A stretch of 64,000 bases of DNA, taken from assembly GCA_035578905.1 (NCBI GenBank), contig JAQJVL010000005.1, positions 4,618,828-4,682,827 on the forward strand. The letters are read 5' to 3'. Numbering within the stretch: the stretch's first letter is position 1; each line of letters opens with the position of its first letter. Source of the DNA: Stictocephala bisonia. Taxonomy: Eukaryota > Arthropoda > Insecta > Hemiptera > Membracidae. Made by a program: the position numbers and the translations under genes. Below are positions 21,618 through 30,772 of the stretch, piece by piece. The notes below the pieces were generated by a model that ran no database searches, had not been told where the DNA came from, and saw nothing but the letters and a program-made list of their open reading frames with translations.

Positions 21618-22054
21618 AACCTCTCTCACTCGGTGAAATCGAACGATACGCCAACGACGTGTTGAAGATCAAAAACTTTCGCGGAGTGTTTGTTCGATAG
21701 CTACTACCGGTCACGTCAAATCACACGGAATGTGGAATCCTAAACCTGGGAGATGTCGATTCCGACGGCACTCACTGGACGTGCTACATCAAGGTCGGTG
21801 ACAGGAACAAGTTCTATTTCGACTCGTACGGGGACGCTCCACCACCAATAGAGTTGGTTCGCTATCTGAATGGTGGTGACGGTCTGGTGTACAACGACTG
21901 TGGCATCCAGAATTTCGAAGATCCACCAATCTGCGGCCACTTGTGTTTAGAAGTATTGCGCAGATATTCAAAGTGCAACGGACACGTGAATTGGAACACA
22001 ATTGTGAATGATATAAAGGACAACAAATATGGATGGATGTCCTGGTGGGTATGA
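21617..22054 (+). pseudogene. PRO: Adenain-like maturation cysteine protease, broken
   Basis: The frame reads from PLSLGEIERYAND through NFRGVFVR, a TAG stop at 21698-21700, then ECGILNLGDVDSDGTHWTCY, FYFDSYGDAPPP, VYNDCGIQNF and ICGHLCLEVL. The triad of adenovirus-type proteases is visible: His in GTHW (codon 21773-21775), Asp in YFDS and Cys in ICGH (codon 21932-21934). The position expected for the start codon is ATA (aaa-ata-gaa-cct), so the start appears lost as well as the internal stop gained. The intact enzyme cleaves capsid precursors. The start overlaps the stop of the basic-protein gene and the end overlaps the next ORF by 26 bp, an arrangement suited to a compact viral unit. Confidence 0.82.
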
Positions 22055-22593
22055 CGGTGGTTTTCTAATCGACAGATTCGGTGATACGGAATGTTCAGCA
22101 GACAGTGTTGGTGGTGGTAGTGGCGTTAGTCGGGATTATTTAGAATCTCAGATAGGAACTTTGAAAAAGGAGTTTAACAGCGAAATGACAAAAGCGTTTG
22201 AACAAGTCGAGAACAAACTGATGGGTCATTTGTCGAAAACCGATGCACTTGTGGACGGCATAAAAGTGTCGAAAAGCTACATCAGTGTTGGAAATAAAAG
22301 GATCGTATCATCGTCGAAGGGTATGGATAAAAACGATCTTGTCACAAAATCCCAGTTGGACGAGATGGCGAAAGGTTTCAACAGAGTGTTTGACACAACC
22401 TCAACCGGACTGTATACAAGTCAAAGGACACAGACGTATCGGTACTGTCAGTAGGTCCAAGAACAATTATGACGTTGTAGTTCAAGTAGAGCTGATCGAG
22501 CTGCGTAACGAATTTCATGACTTCGAAAGACTGGCCACTGATAAGTTCAGACAAATCGACACTAAACTATCCTCAACGAATCCGACAATCTAG
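22029..22593 (+). pseudogene. Fibre-like coiled-coil Polinton protein, frameshifted
   Basis: ATG 22029 lies inside the end of the protease. The product has a Gly-rich start, a coiled coil (ESQIGTLKKEFNSEMTKAFE...), and the motif VGNKRIVSSSKGMDKNDLVTKSQLDEM. This motif resembles the KRI..V..P.D.NDAVTK.YLD signature of phage tail-fibre trimers and of Polinton fibre-like proteins. The frame stops at 22452-22454, but a neighbouring frame continues the coiled coil (VELIELRNEFHDFERL) to 22593, so a small indel near 22410-22440 is likely. I infer a trimeric spike or fibre that binds cells or envelope partners. There is no direct evidence for a receptor. Confidence 0.55.
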
Positions 22594-22649
22594 TGTTGTA
22601 ATAAGAGAGTGATTGAACGATTAAGTTTTTCCATCACCATACGCTCATC

Positions 22650-22982
22650 ATGGTTAGTAGCTTTGTGAACCGATTCAACGAGGTCACCGTGAAATTCATC
22701 AAGTGCGTGAAACTTGACCAATTGGACGGAAACACATTCTATCCAGTGAAGAATTTGAGAATCGTACAAACCAAGTACGGTGATTCTCTCGTGGCCACTT
22801 TATCAGACCGAACGCTCGCAGAAAATGGTGCTGAAGAGATTGACGTGTTCCTACCCAAACGTTATGCGAAGGCATTCGATCCCAAAGACCCCATCCCCGA
22901 CTCGTTGGAATTGTCGCGTGGAGAGAAAATGGGTACAACGTACAACATCAAGTTGCGCACCGTGACGGATTCGCGCCAGTAA
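22650..22982 (+). CDS. Small Polinton protein, possible OB-fold ssDNA-binding
   Basis: Intact 110-residue ORF. The pattern LDQLDGNTFYPVKNLRIVQT, then KYGDSLVATLSD, then VFLPKRYAKAF resembles a beta-rich small protein recurring in arthropod Polintons and related viruses. Its spacing suggests an OB fold, and a role binding single-stranded DNA is an inference only. A TAATAAGAGAGTG sequence at 22599-22611 may be a variant of the shared promoter element. No breaks are seen, and it is flanked by the fibre-like and small coiled-coil genes on the same strand. Confidence 0.6.
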   Translation: MVSSFVNRFNEVTVKFIKCVKLDQLDGNTFYPVKNLRIVQTKYGDSLVATLSDRTLAENGAEEIDVFLPKRYAKAFDPKDPIPDSLELSRGEKMGTTYNIKLRTVTDSRQ

Positions 22983-23043
22983 ACACTCAACCACGGAAGG
23001 AAATATTTAAAAAAACATTTTTTTAAGAAAGAACAGTCACAAT

Positions 23044-23232
23044 ATGTACATTCGTAAGTTCTGCATCAACCGGTTCGGAGAGACCAGTGCGGAAGATGTG
23101 GATGACGACGACGACAACACCGTCATCGAGTTCGAACAGAAAGCATTGCGTATTGAGTTTCAACAATATCGAATTCGGACAGACCAACGTATCCTGTCGT
23201 TAAAAACTGAATTGTACGATAAGATCGAATAG
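23044..23232 (+). CDS. Short acidic coiled-coil protein, unknown
   Basis: 62-residue ORF: MYIRKFCINRFGE, an acidic run DVDDDDDN, then a charged helix ending KTELYDKIE. No family recognised. It sits in the plus-strand virion gene cluster between the possible OB-fold gene and the minor capsid gene, and has no overlap with either. It may be a minor virion component or the remnant of a longer one. Confidence 0.45.
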   Translation: MYIRKFCINRFGETSAEDVDDDDDNTVIEFEQKALRIEFQQYRIRTDQRILSLKTELYDKIE

Positions 23233-23310
23233 TACAATAGAAATCTGTCAGATCTCAAACATATAACAGGGACGCTGTATTTAGAGCACCAGAAACGGAG
23301 TATATCATAA

Positions 23311-23320
23311 TATAAGTGAG
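23311..23320 (+). promoter_or_regulatory. TATA-type promoter of minor capsid gene
   Basis: TATAAGTGAG, 15-24 bases upstream of ATG 23335. It has the same TATAAGT core as at 16975, 17471, 19180 and 21097. Confidence 0.45.
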
Positions 23321-23334
23321 TGTTTTCAACAACC

Positions 23335-24155
23335 ATGCCGTTGTTGAAACTAGTCGGGTGAGGTCCTGTCATCCTGTCCTGGAGCACCCGCTCCATTTGG
23401 AAAACACAGAAGATTATCGTCTGGCTTTGTGCGGATTCTATTCGGACAACAACATATCCAACTTGACGATAAGTGCTAACGTGTATTTCTGGTTGGGTCC
23501 TACACCTGAAAAACCGAACGAACCAACCAGAACGCTGACACTCGAGCAAGGCCACTACACCTTGGAATCTCTACAAACACGTTGCAGAGAGTTTATCAAT
23601 TCACTACCAACGAATGTGGATTCTAACAAATTTATAATCTCGAAAGCGAAAAATGGAACGAGCGTGTCCATAGTATCACCGTTGAAATTCACTTTGGACT
23701 CTACGATGAGACAACTCTTGGAATTTGGCCGCCAGCCGACTAACACCAATACAGACAACAGCAGCACCCAAGAAGAAGAAGAAGTTGAAGTTGACTACAA
23801 TAACGAACGGACCTACTACGAGACCGAAAAAATCGTTATCGGGTCGTATCCACCGAATCTCAGACCGGTCGACACGATCGAAATTCAATGCAACCTAGTG
23901 GAGAATAGCTATTCCAATCACGATTTGCACGCACACAAACATCAAGAGCACCGTATTTTGTACACCTTCTTCCCGGCCGTACCGAGGGGATACAAAATAT
24001 CGGAAAACCCACGTGAGCGATATTACGCGTCACTGGACAGACAACTGAGGGCGATTCAAACGATCACCGTGTCGATCGTAGATCAGGAAAATCGTCCAAT
24101 TACGAACCCGTCTGCTAACAACATCGTGTATTTGGACTTGAAGAAAATAAAATAA
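23335..24155 (+). pseudogene. mCP: Polinton minor capsid (penton-type) protein, 5' frameshift
   Basis: ATG 23335 begins MPLLKLVG and stops at once (TGA 23359-23361). The homologous body is in another frame that is open from 23316 but has no ATG there. A one- or two-base shift between ~23355 and 23385 is the simplest reading. The body shows features of the single-jelly-roll penton protein: YRLALCGFYSDNNISNLT, GHYTLESLQTRC, IEIQCNLVENSYSNHD, FFPAVPRGYKISENP, YYASLDRQLRAIQTITVSI and a final VYLDLKK. An acidic insertion (QEEEEVEVDYNN) precedes a surface loop. In intact Polintons this protein forms the capsid vertices. The stop lies only ~17 bp from the inner edge of the right terminal repeat. Confidence 0.8.
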
Positions 24156-24171
24156 CAGCTTTATCCCGACA

Positions 24172-24490
24172 ACGGGGTACACACGAGTTGCTCCACGCGC
24201 CACCTTGTCGTCGTCTGAATTAGGCATGTGGTGACGTCACACATCCACTATGCGCCAAACCAAATATTCCTCCCATCCACAAAAACAAAATAATATTTTT
24301 TCCCGTGCAACATCACATTCAAGATGGAAAAAAATATTTAGGTTGGCAACACTATACACACAGACAAAAAACTAGGTTGGCAACACTGTACACCCAAAAA
24401 ATATTTAGGTTGGCAACACTGTTCACACACAAAATATTTAGGTTGGCAACACTGTGCGCCAAAAGTTCCCGCGCAAAAAAACGACCTCCG

Positions 24491-24552
<62 letters not shown>

Positions 24553-24661
24553 CTGACATCACATCCAAGATGGCCGCGCAAAAAAAACTCTGACGTCACA
24601 TCCAAGATGGCCGCACCCATGGAAAGGAGGTCCTCTGCTCCATATCCCCCCCATTACTACT
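24172..24661 (-). repeat. Polinton right terminal inverted repeat
   Basis: Inverse of the left repeat. It contains its own (AT)n run (about 24492-24549) and one GCGCCAAAAGTTCCCGCGC unit (24446-24475). In place of the left-hand expansion it holds four copies of a ~38 bp unit with TAGGTTGGCAACACTGT (about 24340-24450). The two ends therefore match at their outer and inner edges but differ in the tandem insert between. Confidence 0.87.
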
Positions 24662-24667
24662 AGTGTG
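24662..24667. repeat. Polinton target site duplication, right
   Basis: AGTGTG directly after the last base of the element, identical to 12464-12469. Confidence 0.9.
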
Positions 24668-26376
24668 CCAGTGTGGCCAAAACGTGCTACAGTTACAGAC
24701 AAGTCCTGAATAATCAATCAGTTTGCAGGTCTGGCCAAAACGTGGTACAGTTACAATAAAGTCCTGAATAATCAATCAGTGTGGCCAAAACGTGCTACAG
24801 TTACAGACAAGTCCTGAATAATCAATCAGTGTGGCCAAAACGTGGTACAGTTACAGTCAAATCCTGAATAATCAATCAGTGTGCCAGTGTGGCCAAAACG
24901 TGGTACAGTTACAGTCAAATCCTGAATAATCAATCAGTGTGGCCAAAACGTGGTACAGTTACAGTCGAGTCCTGAATAATCAATTAGTGTGCCCAAAACG
25001 TACTACAGTCACATTCAAGGCCTGAATAATCAATCAGTGTGGCCAAAACGTGCTACAGTTACAGACAAATCCTGAATAATCAATCAGTGTGGCCAAAACG
25101 TGGTACAGTTACAGTCGAGTCCTGAATAATCAATTAGTGTGACCAAAACGTACTACAGTCACATTCAAGGCTTGAATAATCAATCAGTGTGGCCAAAACG
25201 TGCTACAGTTACAGACAAGTCCTGAATAATCAATCAGTGTGCCAGTGTCGCTAAAACGTGGTTCTGTTATGGTCAAGTCCTGAATAATCAATCAGTGTGG
25301 CCAAAAACGTGTTACTATTACATTCAAGTCCTGAATAATCAATCAATGTGGCCAAAACGTGTATGGTAACAGTCAAGTCCTGAATAATCAATCAGTGTGG
25401 CCAAAACGTACTACAGTTACAGTCAAGTCCTGAATAATCAATCAGTGTGGCCAAAACGTACTACAGTTACAGTTAAGTGTTGAATAATCAATCAGTGTGG
25501 CCAAAACGTACTACAGTTACAGTTAAGACCTGAATAATCAATCAGTGTGGCCAAAACGTACTACAGTTACAGTCAAGTGTTGAATAATCAATCAGTGTGG
25601 CCAAAACGTGCTACAGTTACAGACAAGTCCTGAATAATCAATCAGTGTGGCCAAAACGTACTACAGTTACAGTTAAGACCTGAATAATCAATCAGTGTGG
25701 CCAAAACGTACTACAGTTACAGTTAAGTGTTGAATAATCAATCAGTGTGGCCAAAACGTACTACAGTTACAGTTAAGACCTGAATAATCAATCAGTGTGG
25801 CCAAAACGTACTACAGTTACAGTCAAGTGTTGAATAATCAATCAGTGTGGCCAAAACGTGCTACAGTTACAGACAAGTCCTGAATAATCAATCAGTGTGC
25901 TAGTGTCGCCAAAACTTGGTACAGTTATAGTCAACTCATGAATAATCAATCAGTGTGGCCAAAACGTGTATAATTACAGTCAAGTCCTGAATAATCGATC
26001 AGTGTAGTCAAAACGTACTACAGTTACAGTTAAGACCTGAATAATCAATCAGTGTGGCCAAAACGTACTACAGTTACAGTCAAGTGTTGAATAATCAATC
26101 AGTGTGGCCAAAACGTGCTACAGTTACAGACAAGTCCTGAATAATCAATCAGTGTGCTAGTGTCGCCAAAACTTGGTACAGTTACAGTCAACTCATGAAT
26201 AATCAATCAGTATGGCCAAAACGTGTATAGTTACAGTCAAGTCCTGAATAATCGATCAGTGTAGTCAAAACGTACTACAGTTACAACCAAGACCTGAATA
26301 ATCAATCAGTGTGGTCAAAACGTGATACAGTTACAAGTCCTAAATAATCAATCAGTGTGTCCAAAACTTGGGACAC
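24668..26376. repeat. 50/59 bp satellite array, right block (~33 copies)
   Basis: Continuation of the satellite of 8213-12463. Here a different subset of variants dominates: GTACTACAGTTACAGTTAAG with ACC or TGT endings alternating to give a ~100 bp dimer (25400-25850). Monomers become more divergent near the right edge, and the last recognisable unit ends near 26370. Confidence 0.93.
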
Positions 26377-27106
26377 AGCTTAGTAAAAAGTTGTACTACT
26401 GACAATGCTTAGAATGTAATAAGTGTAGTCAACCATTCTAAAGAATGTTACAACATATCTACAAGAAGAAACATAGATGACAATGATCTGTGGAGCCATT
26501 GAATTCTGCGAAGGGTCATGTTTATATGTGTAAGTATTAAATAAATTTATACCTAATTTCCCGCTAGAAAACCTTTTAAAATATTGTCCTACAATTGTTT
26601 TAAACGATTTAAACAACCAATTGTAACATACACTAGCAGATAATATTGTGAAATCTTACCTTTGAACCAAGCACCGAGCATGCCAATTGCATGTAATTAC
26701 TCCTTGCTTACCCACGGTGACCTCGGAGTGAACTGATGGCCTCTGGGGTCGTTGTCGCGAGCGACGTGCTTCTCTACATCATCGACACTATATCTCTACA
26801 AGGTGAATGATGATGATTATATCATTCGATAAGAAAATGCATGTTTTGTGTCGACGACAATCTTTGTTAGACAATCATATCAATTTACGTAATTCTATCT
26901 TCAAGGTGAACAGTGAATATGATTCTGGAAGCTTCTACAGTTATGTATGCACTTTGAATTTGCCTACAAGGTGCGCTATCACATTCTTAAATTACAAACT
27001 GGATTTTAAATCAAACTTATTCCTTCCTTTTGTTTCTTACACAAAAGTTTTGATTGTCCCTAGTTCTCTTGCCCTACAATTGTTTTATAGGTAGCAAAAG
27101 CCTATA
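26377..27106. other. Unique sequence with a GC-rich, exon-like patch
   Basis: Mostly AT-rich sequence with no gene, except for 26655-26800, which is markedly GC-richer. Minus strand: acceptor-like GATGTAG near 26779, an open frame of ~39 codons, and a donor-like AAAGGTAAGATT at about 26656. Plus strand: ATG at 26736 opens a frame of 23 codons (MASGVVVASDVLLYIID...) ending at CAAGGTGAAT, also donor-like. I cannot tell which, if either, is real. Confidence 0.3.
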
Positions 27107-28650
27107 TACACGGCATTTTAACTTCTCCCTAGAGCCTATACACATCTTACACACAAATCTTGGCAGCCCATTTATATATACAATAGTTCGACATCTCCTC
27201 ACAGCCCATAACCCATCTCACACACAAATCTTGGCAGCCAATTTACATATACGAGAGTTCGTCATCTCCTTACAGCCTATACCCATCTTACGCACAAATC
27301 TTGGCAGCCTATTTACATATACGCCAGTTCGACATCTCCTTACAGCCTATACCCATCTCACACACAAATCTTGGCAGCCAATTTACATATACGCCAGTTC
27401 GACATCTCCTTACAGCCTATACCCATCTCACACACAAATCTTGGCAGCCAATTTACATATACGACATTTCGACATCTCCTTACAGCCTATACCCACTCAC
27501 ACACAAATCTTGGCAGCCAATTTACATATACGACAGTTCGACATCTCCTTACAGCCTATACCCATCTCACACACAAATCTTGGCAGCCAATTTACATATA
27601 CGCCAGTTCGACATCTCCTTACAGCCTATACCCATCTCACACACAAATCTTGGCAGCCAATTTACATATACGCCAGTTCGACATCTCCTTACAGCCTATA
27701 CCCATCTCACACACAAATCTTGGCAGCCAATTTACATATACGCCAGTTCGACATCTCCTTACAGCCTATACCCATCTCACACACAAATCTTGGCAGCCAA
27801 TTTACATATACGACATTTCGACATCTCCTTACAGCCTATACCCATCTTACGGACAAATCTTGGCAGCCAATTTACATATACGCCAATTCGACATCTCCTT
27901 ACAGCCTATAACCATCACACACACAAATCCTTGCAGCCCATTTACATATACTCCAGTTCGACATCTCCTTACAGCCTATACATACCCATCTTACGCACAA
28001 ATCTTGGCAGCCAATTTACATATACTCCAGTTTGACATCTCCTTACAGCCTATACCCATCTCACACCACACAAATCTTGGCAGCCAATTTACATATACTC
28101 CAGTTCGACATCTCCTTACAGCCTATACCCATCTCACACACAAATCTTGGCAGCCAATTTACATATACGCCAGTTCGACATCTCCTTACAGCCTATACCC
28201 ATCTCACACACAAATCTTGGCAGCCAATTTACATATACGACATTTCGACATCTCCTTACAGCCTATACCCATCTCACACACAAATCTTGGCAGCCAATTT
28301 ACATATACGACAGTTCGACATCTCCTTACAGCCTATACCCATCTCACACACAAATCTTGGCAGCCAATTTACATATACGCCAGTTCGACATCTCCTTACA
28401 GCCTATACCCATCTCACACACAAATCTTGGCAGCCAATTTACATATACGACATTTCGACATCTCCTTACAGCCTATAACCATCACACACACAAATCCTTG
28501 CAGCCCATTTACATATACTCCAGTTCGACATCTCCTTACAGCCTATACATACCCATCTTACGCACAAATCTTGGCAGCCAATTTACATATACTCCAGTTT
28601 GACATCTCCTTACAGCCTTTACCCATCTTACACACAAATCCTGGCAGCCT
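27107..28650. repeat. 70 bp minisatellite, about 21 copies
   Basis: Units of 70 bp: CACACAAATCTTGGCAGCCA, then ATTTACATATACGCCAGTTC, then GACATCTCCTTACAGCCTAT, then ACCCATCTCA. None of the three plus frames of the unit has a stop, so three overlapping frames of 148 to 452 codons run through the array; each reads all three phases of the 70 bp unit in turn. A ~566 bp block is duplicated: the rare variants ACCATCACACACACAAATCC and TATACATACCCATCTTACG occur at about 27911/27977 and again 28477/28543. I treat the ORFs as artefacts. Confidence 0.92.
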
Positions 28651-29145
28651 AATTTTGTGCGTGCTACAAACGGGGTGCTACAAAAAAGTTGTCCTAACTG
28701 TTGATTTTCTGATTCTAAACCTAATTTAAAGCAAAGAAAATTAAGGATAACGTTTTCGAATTCCACTCCCTTTAATGTCTATCTGTTTTTTTGTGTTAAA
28801 AAAACTAATTACTCGAGAACAATTTGACAAACTGACACTGAAAAAAAATTAAAATGCTTCACACATATTTTTATTTACATTATTAAACAGCAAACGAATT
28901 GTGATTATTTAAAGTTTCTAAATTATTTGATACCTTAATTTTTATTGTATTCTTATTATTAGTGGAGTTTTGGTATAAGATTTATTTTACTACATTTTCT
29001 AGATGTTGTTCACTACATTTAAACTAACAAAATAGGTTATAGATAAATGAATCATTTGATTTGTTTTTAAACAGCTGATTGAACTGACAGGTTCAAAAGA
29101 TTGGTAATCATATGATAAATTGCAATTAATTACAAAGTAATAATA
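28651..29145. other. AT-rich spacer, no gene seen
   Basis: No coding, RNA or element signal recognised between the 70 bp and 31 bp arrays. Confidence 0.4.
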
Positions 29146-29605
29146 TCAGCCCGTGTTTGTTATTACTGTAATAATATCAGCCCCTGTTTGTTATTACTGT
29201 AATAATATCAGCCCCTGTTTGTTATTACTGTAATAATATCAGCCCCTGTTTGTTATTACTATAATATCAGCCCCTGTTTGTTATTACTGTAATAATATCA
29301 GCCCCTGTTTGTTATTACTGTAATAATATCAGCTCCTGTTTGTTACTACTGTAATAATATCAGCCCCTGTTTGTTATTACTGTAATAATATCAGCCCCTG
29401 TTTGTTATTACTGTAATAATATCAGCCCCTGTTTGTTATTACTGTAATAATATCATCCCCTGTTTGTTATTACTGTAATAATATCATCCCCTGTTTGTTA
29501 TTACTGTAATAATATCAGCCCCTGTTAGTTATTACTGTAATAACATTAGCCCCTGTTATTTATTACTGTAATAATATCAGCCCCTGTTTGTTATTACTGT
29601 AATAA
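29146..29605. repeat. 31 bp minisatellite, about 15 copies
   Basis: Unit TAATAATATCAGCCCCTG then TTTGTTATTACTG. Copies are nearly identical, with a few changes (ATCATCCCC, CTGTTAG, one 28 bp unit). Confidence 0.93.
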
Positions 29606-29659
29606 TCTGTTGTTTTTTTAATTGCTTACTGTTACTTTACTTCTCTTTAGTGCTTTAAT

Positions 29660-30210
29660 ATTACTTAAAACTATAGAACATTAATTTAATGAAGAGATGA
29701 CAGATGTTTATTTGATATATGGAATGGCTATTTAGAAGGCGTTCCAAACCACCGATTGCAATGTGAAAAAACTTTAGTTCGTTTGGATAGAAGATTAAGA
29801 GAAACTGGTTCCCTTACACCACCAACTAGAGAGAGACAGAGGAAGGCCAATAAGTACAAGAACGCCTGACTTGGAAGACAAAGATGACTCTACCAGACGA
29901 CGGAAGATTACTCTACCAGTCCGAAAATTATGACCCTAGGACTGTTTGGAGAATTTTACGAAGCGAGCAGCTTTATACCTACCATGTTCAAAGGGCTCAA
30001 GCTCTTTCTGACATTGACTATGCACCCAGCAGAAATTTTGTGACAATATGTTACACAAAGTTGTAAACTGTCTTAATTTTTTATAAACTATTTTGTATAG
30101 TACTGATGAAAAAGGATTTAACAGAAACTGTGTTATTAATTTTCATAGAAATTAGGCTTAAGAAAACCCTTATATAGTTAATTGTAATCACCGTATTCCA
30201 GTCAAGCACG
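29660..30210 (+). pseudogene. Mariner-like transposase relic leading into 108 bp repeat
   Basis: Broken frames on the plus strand carry recognisable pieces of an insect Tc1/mariner-like transposase: LDRRLRETGSLTPPTRERQR (about 29788-29847), TVWRILRSEQLYTYHVQRAQ (about 29940-30000; helix-turn-helix region) and STDEKGFNRN (from about 30099), which matches the first catalytic Asp. In that last frame, after two stops, follows ENPYIVNCNHRIPVKHVF and VVLPIRLHTVE, which fits the ENPH...VWAG...LPPRL stretch of the same family. That stretch is the first unit of the 108 bp tandem repeat. Stops and frameshifts show the gene is dead. Confidence 0.6.
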
Positions 30211-30455
30211 TCTTCTGTGAAAGTGTTGGCTGCTCAGTTGTTCTTCCTATTAGACTACATACTGTCGAAGAAAACCCTTATATAGTTAATTGTAAACACC
30301 ATATTCCAGTCCAGCACGTCTTCTGGGAACGTGTTGGCTGCTCAGTTGTTCTTCCTATTAGACTACATACTGTCGAAGAAAACCCTCACATAGTTAATTG
30401 TAAACACCATATTCCAGTCAAGCACGTCTTCTGGGAACGTGTTGGCTGCTCAGTT

Positions 30456-30459
<4 letters not shown>
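30160..30459 (+). repeat. 108 bp repeat, left part (~2.7 copies)
   Basis: Unit of 108 bp (36 codons) starts GAAAACCCTTATATAGTTAA, runs through CACCATATTCCAGTCAAGCA and CGTGTTGGCTGCTCAGTTGT, and ends TAGACTACATACTGTCGAA. It is cut by the LINE poly(A) at 30460 and resumes at ~35949. Translation of the plus frame matches a mariner-like transposase segment. Confidence 0.88.

Positions 30460-30512
<53 letters not shown>
30460..30512 (-). repeat. LINE poly(A) tail, 53 nt
   Basis: 53 consecutive T on the plus strand, preceded on the minus strand by GCAATAAA, a polyadenylation signal immediately at the tail. Confidence 0.93.
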
Positions 30513-30514
<2 letters not shown>

Positions 30515-30772
30515 TGCGTTGTAACAATTTTAACATGTCATGCAATCGTCAATATTATATACAGAAATATTTAAAATGTGTTAAAAATTCTTAAACTAAA
30601 CAACAAATGGTCATTCACCCCACAATCATATACATTACTACTACATTACTAACATTCATACAGCCACAATCACACTGCCTTCCTGTCCTGCTATTTAATC
30701 TTAATCTTCCCAGCGACTCATCATGAACTCATCCACAGAATAGAACGCTTTAGACACCAAAAGGTGTCTAAG

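Larger units (their letters stand above)
12470..24661. mobile_element. Polinton/Maverick DNA transposon, internally deleted
   Basis: A 12,192 bp element starts AGTAGTAATGG and ends with the inverted CCATTACTACT, flanked by the 6 bp duplication AGTGTG. Inside are the hallmark genes: retroviral-type integrase, FtsK/HerA-type packaging ATPase, adenain-like protease, N-terminal part of protein-primed DNA polymerase B, and major and minor capsid proteins. Autonomous Polintons are usually about 15-20 kb. This one is short because most of POLB and the C-terminal part of the major capsid gene are missing. Several genes carry frameshifts or stops, yet the ends and the duplication are intact. I infer a dead copy, or one dependent on proteins supplied in trans. 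Confidence 0.95.

Noticed and set aside
27371..28729. 452-codon plus-strand ORF and its companions
   Set aside because: It consists entirely of the 70 bp tandem unit read in successive phases; no unique sequence, start context or splice signals.
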